Origin: Clostridiales bacterium
GTDB lineage: Bacteria; Bacillota; Clostridia; Lachnospirales; Lachnospiraceae
Length of the DNA stretch: 64,000 bases
Assembly (NCBI GenBank): GCA_012735495.1
Contig: JAAYHD010000055.1
Location: forward strand, 117,868 to 181,867
Reading direction: 5' to 3'
The translations under genes and the position numbers were made by a program. Within the stretch, counting starts at the first letter, position 1; every line of letters starts with the position of its first letter. Below the pieces are notes generated by a model. That model was not told the origin of the DNA. It saw only the letters and a program-made list of their open reading frames with translations, and made no database searches. Shown here one piece after another: positions 26,064 through 35,693 of this stretch.

Positions 26064-26145
26064 CTGCGTAATACTCCTTTCCCATCCAAAAAATATGAGG
26101 CTTGTGCAGCCATTATCCCCTTTAAAACTTCATTCATGTTAATTG

Positions 26146-26174
26146 ATTAAACAATTTCAAGTTTAATATATCAA
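26146..26174 (-). promoter_or_regulatory. xylB promoter with overlapping inverted-repeat operator
   Basis: Minus strand TTGATA (26169-26174), 17-bp spacer, TTTAAT (26146-26151). The inverted repeat TTAAAC-N8-GTTTAA (26147-26166) covers the spacer and -10, so a bound repressor would block RNA polymerase. The divergent ROK protein is the obvious candidate. Confidence 0.7.
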
Positions 26175-26255
26175 TACGGTATGTTTATGTCAAGCAACAA
26201 TCCCTGCTCATTCTCCGCCCTGTATACACATATTTCCCAAAATAACTTGAAATAC

Positions 26256-26284
26256 TTTTCAAAAATAAAAAACTATGTTATCAT
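26256..26284 (+). promoter_or_regulatory. Promoter of the ROK regulator
   Basis: TTTTCA (26256-26261), 17-bp spacer, TATCAT (26279-26284). Both boxes are imperfect, which suits a weak regulator promoter. Confidence 0.5.
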
Positions 26285-26293
26285 CATAAAAGA

Positions 26294-26346
26294 GTTTCGC
26301 CTGCGAAACCCTTTTCACATGCAAGCCGTGTTGATGAACAGGCTTG
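26294..26346 (+). promoter_or_regulatory. Two inverted repeats in the ROK regulator leader
   Basis: The perfect repeat GTTTCGC-CT-GCGAAAC (26294-26309) sits at about +3 to +18 and could be an operator. A second hairpin follows: CAAGCC-g-TGTT / AACA-GGCTTG with a GATG loop (26322-26346). Both lie in the transcribed leader ahead of the AAAGGTG ribosome binding site at 26379. Confidence 0.5.
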
Positions 26347-26378
26347 ATAAAGTATTAAATACGAAAGGTGACTTTATC

Positions 26379-27545
26379 ATGGTTACAGGCAGTAAGGAAC
26401 TTATTCGGGATATCAATACACATTTAGTATTGGAAACAATAATTAACCACGCGACAATTTCAAGAGCATCCACGGCCAAGCACCTTGGATTAACAAAGGC
26501 TACCGTATCGGCAATAGTTCAGGACCTAATAAATCGCAAGCTTGTTGTGGAAATCGGTAGCGACGACACTAATCTTGGGAGAAAGCCCATACTGCTAAGT
26601 CTGAACAAGAAAGCGGGCTATGTCGTATCAATCGACCTTGGAGTTGACACAACATCCGCATTGATTTCCGACCTTGCAGGCGAGAGCTATTGCATGAAAC
26701 AGATTCGGACTCCCAAGAATACGAACAACATAGTCAGTGAGCTGATTAATCTGATTGAGTCCATGAAAGCTCCCGCAAATTCCCCTTACGGTCTTGTGGG
26801 TTTAACAGTCGGCATACACGGTGTTACAATTCACAACCAGGTATTATTTACGCCTTATTACAATTTGACCGGATTCAATCTTGCAGACCAGTTAAACCAG
26901 CATTTCGGCGTTCCCGTGTACCTTGAAAATGAAGCCAACCTGTCGGTAATCGGCGAAAAGACATTTCAGTACGATTATTCCAATATAGCCAACATCAGTG
27001 TTCATTCGGGAATAGGTCTTGGCATCATAATAAACGATCAGCTTTTTACAGGCTATAACGGACGCGCGGGTGAATTCGGCCACACCATTGTGGAAATAGA
27101 CGGAAGACCGTGCCCTTGCGGAAATCTCGGATGCCTTGAGCAATATGTTTCGGAAAGGTCGCTTCTTAGGGATTTTTCGGCACTGAAGGGCAAGGAAGAA
27201 ATGGATTTTGAGACTTATCAAAGGATGTATGAGGAAAATGATTCCGACGCCCTTAAGATTATGGACCAGTTCATCAAGTATATGTCCGTCGGAATAAACA
27301 ATATACTCAACGCATATAATCCGGAGATAGTAATAATAAACAGCTCATTTACCATCCAGTTCCCGCATGTGCTGGAAAAAATCGAGCAATGCCTGAAAAG
27401 CAAGATGAACAGCTATATTAAGATAGTTCCCTCGGCACTAAGGGACACCTCCATTCTTCTTGGCGGCGCCTGCGTGGCAATAAAAGGTTTCCTGGGAATT
27501 AACAATCTGAAGCTGAATAATACAAAATACCAGTCGCATCAGTAA
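26379..27545 (+). CDS. ROK-family transcriptional repressor (XylR/NagC type)
   Basis: The ATG at 26379 has AAAGGTG eight bases upstream and gives 388 residues, the usual ROK repressor size; longer in-frame starts back to 26181 lack a site. An N-terminal winged helix (HLGLTKATVSAIVQDL) is followed by a ROK sugar-binding domain with the phosphate loop SIDLGVDTTSALISD and the zinc motif CPCGNLGCLEQY. It is predicted to repress xylB and the GH127 gene until a pentose binds. It is divergent from xylB, with an operator over the xylB promoter. Confidence 0.88.
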   Translation: MVTGSKELIRDINTHLVLETIINHATISRASTAKHLGLTKATVSAIVQDLINRKLVVEIGSDDTNLGRKPILLSLNKKAGYVVSIDLGVDTTSALISDLAGESYCMKQIRTPKNTNNIVSELINLIESMKAPANSPYGLVGLTVGIHGVTIHNQVLFTPYYNLTGFNLADQLNQHFGVPVYLENEANLSVIGEKTFQYDYSNIANISVHSGIGLGIIINDQLFTGYNGRAGEFGHTIVEIDGRPCPCGNLGCLEQYVSERSLLRDFSALKGKEEMDFETYQRMYEENDSDALKIMDQFIKYMSVGINNILNAYNPEIVIINSSFTIQFPHVLEKIEQCLKSKMNSYIKIVPSALRDTSILLGGACVAIKGFLGINNLKLNNTKYQSHQ

Positions 27546-27560
27546 AGTTTACAACAATAA

Positions 27561-27598
27561 AAAAAGCGGATTAGACCGTTATGTCTAATCCGCTTTTT
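27561..27598. terminator. Bidirectional intrinsic terminator
   Basis: A perfect 16-bp stem (AAAAAGCGGATTAGAC / GTCTAATCCGCTTTTT) with a 6-base loop, between the convergent ROK regulator and addA genes. Confidence 0.95.
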
Positions 27599-27630
27599 GC
27601 TTCATACGGGGTAGGATAATTTACATGATA

Positions 27631-30600
27631 TTAAGTAATATATATTTCCTTCCCCAAGTATAACGAATAAATGATCATTTCCTTTACTTCCCTGCCCGTT
27701 ATCTGTTCCAGGGCTTTCTTGTAATAAACCAGCTGCATCCTGTACTTGTCTGCAAGAAGTCTTTCATCATCTGCAACGTCCGATTTATAATCCACAATTA
27801 CAAGCTTTCCTTCCTCTTCAAAGAAAAGGTCGATAATACCCTGTACAAGGACAAGATCGTCCCCGGTCTGTCCGGGATAAACCTCTGAGGCCTTAAGCCC
27901 TATGACAAACTGCTTCTCCTTATACAGCTTCCCTGTTGACTTTGCCTTTATAATGCGCTTTGCAATGCCGCTTTGGGTAAACGCGTGGATTTTATGCGTG
28001 TCAAGCCTTGATATGTCATCTTCCGATATAATGCCCGTTTTGGTTATTTCCTTAAGCTCTGCAAGCAGCGAATCATAATCATGCACCTGTGATATATCAA
28101 GCAGCTCAAGCACCTTGTGATACAGGGTTCCCCTGTCGGTTCCCCTTATATAGGCCTCCGGTTCTTTCATAAAATCCGGAATATACCGGTCGCTGCTTCC
28201 TTGTATATTCTTTAGGCTGCCGGACAGCTTTCCGGATGCAAGGTCCACAGGCGCACCGGCCTTATGTCCCGTTAACGGCATATAAGTACCGGTGTCCGCA
28301 TAAAGAATCTCACTTTCCTCATCATCGACAAACTGCCCGATCTTTTTAAGCTCAGATACGGATAGCTTGACCCTGAGCCCGGTTTCATTGCCGTAAGGAT
28401 ATTTAAAATACAGCCTGTTCTTTATTTCCCTCCGCAATTCCTCATCTTTCTGCGCGTTTGCTATCTCCTCTTCCAGTTCCTTTAGATCATGCTGCAGGAA
28501 TTTCTGCCTGACCGCTTCCTCAAGTACTATATCCTTCTCATTAAGCAGGGTTATTTTCATATAATCGGCCCCCGCATTGTTCATAGCGGGAAGCACCAGG
28601 TCAAGATAGCTCTTTGCCGACATCATCTCATAGAACGAAAAATCCTTGCGCATACCGAGATCGTTGGATGATTTTACATATCCTGTCATGATGAGTTTTT
28701 CCCTGGCTCTTGTCATTGCCACATAAAGCACCCTTAGCTCTTCCCCAAGGCTGTCAATCCAGGATTTTTTCTGAAGCACCTTCTTGAGCAGGGTCGGAAC
28801 CTTGGTCCTCTTTTCAATGTCAATGTAATCAGGTCCGACACCGTAACTGGAATCAAATATGATTTTGCTTCTTTGGTCCTGCATGTTGAACTGCTTGCTT
28901 AAGCCGCCGATGAAAACAATCGGAAACTCCAGTCCCTTGCTCTTGTGAATGCTCATAATCCTTACGGTATTCTCCTGCTCTCCCATGACGGATGCTTCGC
29001 CGTAATCCACATTGTATTTGCGCAGCTTTTCCACATACCTGATAAAATGGAACAGGCTCCTGTAGCTGCCCTTCTCAAAGCTGACAGCAAGGGAAATAAG
29101 CATGTCAATATTGGCTTTCCTTCTGTCACCGCTGGGCATAGCCATGACATAATAGGCATACCCGGTCATATCAAGTACATCCTGGATAAGCTCATGAATC
29201 GGCTTATACCTCATCATCTCACGCAGGGTATGCAGCTTGTCAAGGAAATCTTTAACCTTACCCCTAAGCTCCCCATTGCTTCCTTCCCGTGCATAGATAA
29301 GTGAAGCTTCATACATTGAAACGCTTCTTTCCATAAGCCTGATATACGCCAGCTCATCCGTGGTCAGCCCAACCAGCCTGGAATAAAGAACTCCGGTAAA
29401 TGGAATATCCTGCATTGGATTATCTATTATTTTAAGCATATTAAGGATTGTCATTATCTCGACGGTCTGAAAATACCCTTCGCCCGTATCCGCATAAGCG
29501 GGAATGCCCTCCTGCATCAGGGTGTTTACAAATACATCGGCCCATCCCGTCATGGAGCGAAGAAGTATGACTATATCCCTAAGCTCCGCAGGCCGGTACA
29601 TATTATTCTCCCTGTCGTACAGCATCAGCCCGCTTTCCGGACTGACCAATTCTTTAATCCGTTTTGCGACAACCCTTGCTTCCAGCTCTTTCCTTGTATA
29701 TTCAATCTCATCATCCCCGTCATCCAAACCCGGAATATCAACCGCGTCGGCATCGGTCTCAGCTGCAGCCTTCGCATCAGCCGATAAATCATCCGTGATG
29801 TCACCGGACGGTTCTTCATCGGTTACCAGTATAAGCTCCACATTATCGGCTATCCTGTCACAGACCCTGCCGGCTTCCGAAATGGTTTCCCCCTGATTCT
29901 CCCAGGCCGGTTCCTCAAAAACTCCTCCGTATTTCAGCGAGGCCGCGTCATCATATCGGATGCCCCCTATGGGCTCCGTCATAATCTGCTCAAAGACGGT
30001 ATTGACAAAATCCAATACCACCCTCCTGCTTCTGAAATTCATGTCAAGGTCTATTCTTTGATTTATGTTTATATTGCCTTCATCATCCAGGTCGGTTAGG
30101 GCGTATTTTTTGTATTTCTCAAGGAAAAGCTCGGGCATGGCCAGGCGGAATTTGTAAATGCTCTGCTTAACGTCCCCAACCATGAATATGTTGGCTTCTC
30201 CCCGGTGCTCCCTTGAGACGGCCCTTAGAATTGTCTCCTGGACAAGGTTGCTGTCCTGGTACTCGTCAATTAATATCTCCTCAAAATGCTCTGCAAGCTC
30301 AAGCGCGGCCCTGGTAGGAACAAGCTCTCCGCTGCTTTCATCCTGTGAGACCAGTATCTTAAGGGCAAAATGCTCCAGATCGTTAAAATCCAGGATGTTC
30401 TTTTCTTCTTTTTTTGCCCCGAATTCCTTCATAAAGTCCATTGTCAGCTCCGAAAGCACATCCATAACCTTGCCCACCGCCTGCATATCCTTAAGCATTT
30501 CGTCCGCGGGCTGGAAGAAGAAAGATTTGCTTATGTCTTCAATGCCCTTCTTTACCTCGTTTCTAATGCTCTTAACCCTGTCTTTCTTTGCCTCCGACGC

Positions 30601-31467
30601 ATCGGGCTGCTTTTTGGAGGAAAGCCTGGTATAGGATACGGCTGATAACGCACGGGCATATTCCTCATATGAAGACAGCTTTAAAAGGCCATTCAGCAAT
30701 TCGCGGTCATCCATAAGCGCAGGAAGATATGCGTTAGGCCCGTCCGGATCTTTGCATATCTCAATTGCCCGCTCTATCTTTTCGGCCAGATTTTCAATAA
30801 TACTTGTCACATATTTAATAAGCTCCTTCATCCATGAGGAATTATTCATGTCATCAACGGTATTTATCCGGAACGCTTCCCCGATTCCTTTCAGCCACTT
30901 CTCCGGCCACGGGTTGCTCATGGCATAATTGTATAACGAAAGCACCAGGTCTTCTATTGGGGTGTCCGATTTCGAATATGAATAGCTTTCAATCAGCCTA
31001 TGGAAATCCTCTCTGCCCTCCTCGTACCATTTCTCCAGCACGTCTGCCAGGCAATCCGATTTTAACAGGGTAATTTCAGCTTCCTCGGCAATTTTAAAGG
31101 AAGGGTCAAGATCAATATAATGAAAATAGTTTCTTACAACATTAAGGCAGAAGCTGTGTATGGTGGATATATGGGCACTCTGCAGCAGAGAAACTTGTCT
31201 TTGGAGATGGGAATTGCCCGGATTCCCATTCAGCTTCTTATCAAGCTCCCTGCCTATTTTGTCCTTCATTTGCGCCGCCGCGGCAGTCGTGAAGGTAACA
31301 ACCAGCAGCCGGTCTATGTCAATCGGGTTCTCTCCCTCTGAAATCATCCTGATTATACGCTCTACAAGTACGGCGGTCTTGCCGGAACCCGCCGCCGCAG
31401 ATACCAAAAGGTTTTTATGCCTTGTTTCAATTGCCTTTTGCTGAGCTTTAGTCCATGTCGTGCCCAT
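27631..31467 (-). CDS. addA: ATP-dependent helicase/nuclease subunit A
   Basis: With the ATG at 31467 (GGAAGGTG upstream) the product has 1278 residues. AddA is the UvrD-like helicase and RecB-type nuclease subunit of AddAB, which resects double-strand breaks for recombination. Walker A SAAAGSGKT is near residue 24, the helicase motif IDEYQDSN lies in the middle, and the C-terminal nuclease carries GIIDLFFE and IVDYKSD. It starts 40 bp after addB, in the usual addB-addA order. Confidence 0.96.
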   Translation of the reverse strand: MGTTWTKAQQKAIETRHKNLLVSAAAGSGKTAVLVERIIRMISEGENPIDIDRLLVVTFTTAAAAQMKDKIGRELDKKLNGNPGNSHLQRQVSLLQSAHISTIHSFCLNVVRNYFHYIDLDPSFKIAEEAEITLLKSDCLADVLEKWYEEGREDFHRLIESYSYSKSDTPIEDLVLSLYNYAMSNPWPEKWLKGIGEAFRINTVDDMNNSSWMKELIKYVTSIIENLAEKIERAIEICKDPDGPNAYLPALMDDRELLNGLLKLSSYEEYARALSAVSYTRLSSKKQPDASEAKKDRVKSIRNEVKKGIEDISKSFFFQPADEMLKDMQAVGKVMDVLSELTMDFMKEFGAKKEEKNILDFNDLEHFALKILVSQDESSGELVPTRAALELAEHFEEILIDEYQDSNLVQETILRAVSREHRGEANIFMVGDVKQSIYKFRLAMPELFLEKYKKYALTDLDDEGNININQRIDLDMNFRSRRVVLDFVNTVFEQIMTEPIGGIRYDDAASLKYGGVFEEPAWENQGETISEAGRVCDRIADNVELILVTDEEPSGDITDDLSADAKAAAETDADAVDIPGLDDGDDEIEYTRKELEARVVAKRIKELVSPESGLMLYDRENNMYRPAELRDIVILLRSMTGWADVFVNTLMQEGIPAYADTGEGYFQTVEIMTILNMLKIIDNPMQDIPFTGVLYSRLVGLTTDELAYIRLMERSVSMYEASLIYAREGSNGELRGKVKDFLDKLHTLREMMRYKPIHELIQDVLDMTGYAYYVMAMPSGDRRKANIDMLISLAVSFEKGSYRSLFHFIRYVEKLRKYNVDYGEASVMGEQENTVRIMSIHKSKGLEFPIVFIGGLSKQFNMQDQRSKIIFDSSYGVGPDYIDIEKRTKVPTLLKKVLQKKSWIDSLGEELRVLYVAMTRAREKLIMTGYVKSSNDLGMRKDFSFYEMMSAKSYLDLVLPAMNNAGADYMKITLLNEKDIVLEEAVRQKFLQHDLKELEEEIANAQKDEELRREIKNRLYFKYPYGNETGLRVKLSVSELKKIGQFVDDEESEILYADTGTYMPLTGHKAGAPVDLASGKLSGSLKNIQGSSDRYIPDFMKEPEAYIRGTDRGTLYHKVLELLDISQVHDYDSLLAELKEITKTGIISEDDISRLDTHKIHAFTQSGIAKRIIKAKSTGKLYKEKQFVIGLKASEVYPGQTGDDLVLVQGIIDLFFEEEGKLVIVDYKSDVADDERLLADKYRMQLVYYKKALEQITGREVKEMIIYSLYLGKEIYIT

Positions 31468-31507
31468 AGGTATCACCTTCCGTTCATGCTGTATCGCTTA
31501 CATAATA

Positions 31508-34500
31508 TTAGTCCGTATCGGCCCCGCCCCATATTTCATCCTTCAGTTCGTCAATGGGCTTCTTTGCCAGGTTGCGGTAGGCATAACCGGGGAGCCTCGG
31601 GTCAAAACCGCAGGCGCTTTTATACTCACAGAACCTGCAGGCCGTAATATCCCCCGATTTATACGGATTAAGCCTGGCATCACCGTTTAGGATATTGTCC
31701 TTATCCTCCGTAAGCTTTTTATTCACATAGTCAAGCAGCATGTTGATCTGCTTCCTGCTTGCCACGGATGAACGCTTTGACAGCTCCCCTTCTTTGTTTA
31801 CATCCACGGGGATTATATCGGACTTTGCGCCGCTTCGAAGCGTTCCATCCGGCCCAAGCAGTTTGCCGTCCATTAGCCCTATTACTTCCTTGTCGCCGTT
31901 TACCAGCCCGTTCATTCTAAGGCTTTTATATATCTCCTCATCAGCCAGGTCGGACTTTCCTACGATGGGATCATCAATATGATAATACAGAATTCCCGCC
32001 GGAATTATTTCCTTATCCTTGTGCTTCTTTCTTAGGTAATCAATGGCGGCGCTCAGATAGATGGCAAGCTGCTGCTGCAGGCCGTAGTAAATGCTTTGTA
32101 TGTCTAAGGTTGTCTTGCCCGATTTATAGTCGACCACCCTAACATATATCTTGTCCTTTGTTTCGTACAGGTCCATCCTGTCAATCCTGCCGCTTAAAGA
32201 GAGGTCTTTATCGGGCATGTGATAAAACGGCATCTCGTAGCCCGCAGGTTCGAAGGCACCTTGCCGTATCTGGCTGCACAAAGCCCAAAGGGTCCTGACC
32301 GTAATCCTTTCAATCCTCTTTATAAGGTATTCATTCCTTTTGCTGCTTCTTAGATATCCGCCTTCAAATTCCTCCACGGCCTTTTGGACACATTTTATGG
32401 CCCATTCTTCACGTAACTCGTCCGGAATGGTATGCCAGTTGTACTTGCTTCCGTCCAGCATTTTAGAAAACTCGTCAATGGCATTATGGAATATATTCCC
32501 AATATCCGGAACCGCAAGCTTGTATTCCTTTCTCTCCTCCAGGGACAGCCCATATGCCATAAAATGGGCAAATGCGCATCCGGCGTAACGTTCAAGCCGT
32601 GTAACGCTGCCGCTTAAGCTCGTTCCGTATAAAAGCATGGCAGCTTTTTTTGATGTTCCCTTTTCGGTATTTGCAAAGAATGCTCCCGACTTAAGCAGAT
32701 GAAGAATCCTGTTCTTTTCTTTATCTTCCGCATAACACCGGTACAGCTCGCATAGCATCCCAAACTCCCTTTTATCAGTATATTGATCATGTCCGGCATT
32801 ATCGGTTTTATAGATACCGTCCCTGTAACTGCGAAGCCCTTTGGCAAGGAAACCTGCACCTCCGTCCTGAAGCACCCTTTCCATGTCTTTTGCATTATCA
32901 TCATATTCAATGCCTAGCTTTTTAAAGTAGGTCATAAGCTTGCCTATTAAATAGGACGGTACGGCAGATTTGCCCTCCTCGTCAGCCATGTGGAATGATA
33001 TATAAAGCCTGTCCTTCGGTTTTGTCATGTTCAGGTAAATGTAAAAGTTTTCAATAAAAGCCTGCTGCCTTTTAGTAGGGGCAAGCTCTATGCCGCTGCC
33101 GGCAAGAAGCTCCCTGTCCATATCCGACAGTATGCCGCCTCCTCCGAAGGCTTTAGGAACTATTCCTTCATTTACACCTATGAAGAACAAGGCCCTTATA
33201 TCCTTAAGCCTGGTACGCTGGGTATCTCCTATGACTATTTCATCCATTCCGGGAGGTATAAGCCCTACCCTGGCTTCCGTCAGGCCTGTCTCAAGAACCT
33301 CCGTAAATTCCTTAAGGCTTATGTGCTCATCTCCCAACAGAAGCACGATCTGGTCATATATATCCATTACAATCCTGTAAATCTGCTCATACTCCTTGAC
33401 CATCAGGGGTTGGTCCTGCTCCTTAAAGCTGTTCTTCCACTCCTCAAGCTTCTCCCATACATTCAGCCTTATGCCCAGATCATACAGTGCCCTGACATAA
33501 TCCTTTACCTTTTTATCCCTGTCCTTAAGAACCTCATACAGGGGGTGGACTTCTTCCACGAGCTTTTCACGGATAAGGTTCAGCCTGTCAAGGTCAACCG
33601 GCTTTTTCCTTCCATACGTTTTTTTGAATGGCTCCAGGTAGCGCTTTGCTCCCATGATTCCCATGGCTATTACATAGTTTTCCAGTATGTCCGCGTCATC
33701 CTGCGAAATATCACTGAATCCTGACCGCAGGTATCCGAAAACGGCTTCATAACTGTAGTCATCGGCCGCAATCTGAGCCGCGGATCTTATAAATACCGCA
33801 AACGGGTTGCTCAGGATTTCCTTCTTATAGTCTATGAAACAGGGGATATCCGCCTGCTTGAACCGGTATTTTGCTATACGGCCATATCTTTCTATATCCC
33901 CAGTTACAACAGCAATATCACGGTAGCGATAGCCCTCGTCACGAACCAGTCTTTTTATTTCCCTGACAACATAAGCAATCTCGGTCTCGGGATTTGCTGC
34001 CCCGTAGACCCTGATTTCATCCTGTTCGTTTTCGTATACCTCGTAAGGGTACCTGAACAGGTTCTTTTCCAGGAAAGCCAATGCCGGGGAATTGCGGAAC
34101 CGGTAAGGGGTGCTGTAGCTGTTTTTGCCCTGTACATATATGGGATCTTCTACCAATGTACCTGTCTTTTCGGCTATTTCACACAACTTGTCAATGGTTT
34201 TATGGCTTAAGCCAAACAACCTGTGCTCCAGTCCTTCGCCGTGCAGCGGCTCCCTTGGATCCATGGTGACCGTTACCATAACCTTTTTTGCCAGGGACAT
34301 CATTTTTGCCAATATCTCGTTTTGGCATGGAGTAAAGCCCGTAAAGCCGTCCAGGCATATGACGCTGTTTTTCAGCCATTCGGACCTGTCCATAACCCTG
34401 CTTAATACGACCAGGAGCTCTTCCGCGGTTATATACCGCTCCTTCATAAAGTCGGCAAATCCGTCGTATATGACGCGGATATCGTGCAGCTTTGCTCGAA

Positions 34501-34954
34501 GAACAGGTTTCTTTGCCGATATCTCCATCATATGCTCAAAATCCGAGGCCTTTATATTGTATTGATAGAACTCCGAAAGCAGGGATTTCAGCTCATTAAT
34601 AAACCCGGTCTTTCTGGCAGCCGCCCCAAATAAAATCAGGTCATTCTTTTTGTCCGCCACCACCCTGCGGATTACCATGCTTTTGCCGGTGTCTTCAAGT
34701 ATGGGATAATCATTTCCCCCAACCTCATCAAATATCCTGTACGCAAAACGGACAAAGGACAGAATATCCACGTTCATAACCCCGTGATTTGGGTGCATGG
34801 TTACAATGTCCTTTTGGGTTTGCAGGGTGAATTGTTCAGGAACAATGACAAGGTAATTGGTTTCGGGATTTTTTATCGATTCATCTATGATATCGCGGTA
34901 CATCCGGTAAGACTTGCCCGAACCGGCACTGCCAAGATAAAATTGCAGGGACAT
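31508..34954 (-). CDS. addB: ATP-dependent helicase/deoxyribonuclease subunit B
   Basis: An 1148-residue AddB subunit. A Walker A motif GSAGSGKS is near residue 8. The C-terminal nuclease has VVDYKSGKT, and the four Cys of the iron-sulfur staple are present: one in AGCAFAHF and three in CRFCEYKSAC. The length is normal. GGAGG precedes the ATG. It is the first gene of addBA and is divergent from a small membrane protein gene 124 bp away. Confidence 0.96.
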   Translation of the reverse strand: MSLQFYLGSAGSGKSYRMYRDIIDESIKNPETNYLVIVPEQFTLQTQKDIVTMHPNHGVMNVDILSFVRFAYRIFDEVGGNDYPILEDTGKSMVIRRVVADKKNDLILFGAAARKTGFINELKSLLSEFYQYNIKASDFEHMMEISAKKPVLRAKLHDIRVIYDGFADFMKERYITAEELLVVLSRVMDRSEWLKNSVICLDGFTGFTPCQNEILAKMMSLAKKVMVTVTMDPREPLHGEGLEHRLFGLSHKTIDKLCEIAEKTGTLVEDPIYVQGKNSYSTPYRFRNSPALAFLEKNLFRYPYEVYENEQDEIRVYGAANPETEIAYVVREIKRLVRDEGYRYRDIAVVTGDIERYGRIAKYRFKQADIPCFIDYKKEILSNPFAVFIRSAAQIAADDYSYEAVFGYLRSGFSDISQDDADILENYVIAMGIMGAKRYLEPFKKTYGRKKPVDLDRLNLIREKLVEEVHPLYEVLKDRDKKVKDYVRALYDLGIRLNVWEKLEEWKNSFKEQDQPLMVKEYEQIYRIVMDIYDQIVLLLGDEHISLKEFTEVLETGLTEARVGLIPPGMDEIVIGDTQRTRLKDIRALFFIGVNEGIVPKAFGGGGILSDMDRELLAGSGIELAPTKRQQAFIENFYIYLNMTKPKDRLYISFHMADEEGKSAVPSYLIGKLMTYFKKLGIEYDDNAKDMERVLQDGGAGFLAKGLRSYRDGIYKTDNAGHDQYTDKREFGMLCELYRCYAEDKEKNRILHLLKSGAFFANTEKGTSKKAAMLLYGTSLSGSVTRLERYAGCAFAHFMAYGLSLEERKEYKLAVPDIGNIFHNAIDEFSKMLDGSKYNWHTIPDELREEWAIKCVQKAVEEFEGGYLRSSKRNEYLIKRIERITVRTLWALCSQIRQGAFEPAGYEMPFYHMPDKDLSLSGRIDRMDLYETKDKIYVRVVDYKSGKTTLDIQSIYYGLQQQLAIYLSAAIDYLRKKHKDKEIIPAGILYYHIDDPIVGKSDLADEEIYKSLRMNGLVNGDKEVIGLMDGKLLGPDGTLRSGAKSDIIPVDVNKEGELSKRSSVASRKQINMLLDYVNKKLTEDKDNILNGDARLNPYKSGDITACRFCEYKSACGFDPRLPGYAYRNLAKKPIDELKDEIWGGADTD

Positions 34955-35078
34955 AGCGGTTCCTCCATCTTGATATGCTCATCTATTTGCATGCTGATTT
35001 ATGGCATAAATAATATTTCAGGCTAATAATATATAATAAGATTAAGACAAAGAAGCAGTTACGCTCCGGAGGATAGAA

Positions 35079-35513
35079 ATGGCAAAGACAAAAATAGTCG
35101 TAATCCAGTTGAAAGAAATAATATATACGGTAATATTTGCCGCTTTAGGTATACTATTGATATTGCTGCTGATTTTCATGTTCAGCGGGAAGGACGATCA
35201 GGATGCCGCTTCGGATACCCCGTTATATAAGGCGGGTGTGTGGACCTCCTCCGTCCCCCTTGGTGATACGGTCATCAATCTTGAAGTTGTGTTGGATGAA
35301 GACCATATTAATTCGGTGCGCATAGTCAATATCGACGAAACCATAACAACCATGTATCCGCTTGTTGAACCAGCCCTTGAAGATATATCCGAACAGCTGA
35401 GCAATGATGTCCCTATAGACCAGCTGGCACTTAACGAGCACAGCAGGTATACCCAGACCCTCTTGATCGAAGCCATCAAAGCGATACTCGAAAAAGCCAA
35501 GGTTTCACCCTGA
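35079..35513 (+). CDS. Small single-pass membrane protein with FMN_bind-like layout
   Basis: A 144-residue protein with one transmembrane segment (about residues 15-35) and an extracellular domain of about 100 residues. The domain order (beta strands in GDTVINLEVVLDEDHINSVRIVNI, then helices ending IEAIKAILEKA) follows the FMN_bind fold. The expected Ser/Asp-Gly-Ala-Thr flavin attachment segment is absent; EHSRYTQTLL stands in its place, so covalent flavin is unlikely. I do not recognise a named family. GGAGG precedes the ATG. It is divergent from addB and convergent with a DegV gene. Confidence 0.7.
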   Translation: MAKTKIVVIQLKEIIYTVIFAALGILLILLLIFMFSGKDDQDAASDTPLYKAGVWTSSVPLGDTVINLEVVLDEDHINSVRIVNIDETITTMYPLVEPALEDISEQLSNDVPIDQLALNEHSRYTQTLLIEAIKAILEKAKVSP

Positions 35514-35585
35514 CCATACTTACATAGCACCTTCTCAGAGCAGCGTTCTATATGCAACAAGCCCAATTCAGCCGGTACTTGCTAT

Positions 35586-35660
35586 AGGACGTTGCTCTTT
35601 TATAGCAACGTCCTGCAGTCCTGTTGTATGTGATGTTCCATAAAAGCACTGCTTTTATTA
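35586..35660. terminator. Two hairpins between convergent genes
   Basis: The first hairpin is AGGACGTTGCT / AGCAACGTCCT (35586-35614) with a 7-base loop. The second, AAAAGCA-CT-GCTTTT (about 35643-35658), has A/T flanks that suit termination of the minus-strand DegV gene. Neither has a long T-run on the plus strand. Confidence 0.55.
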
Positions 35661-35693
35661 TATAATCGTTCCGTATGTATCGCTGTTTACCGT

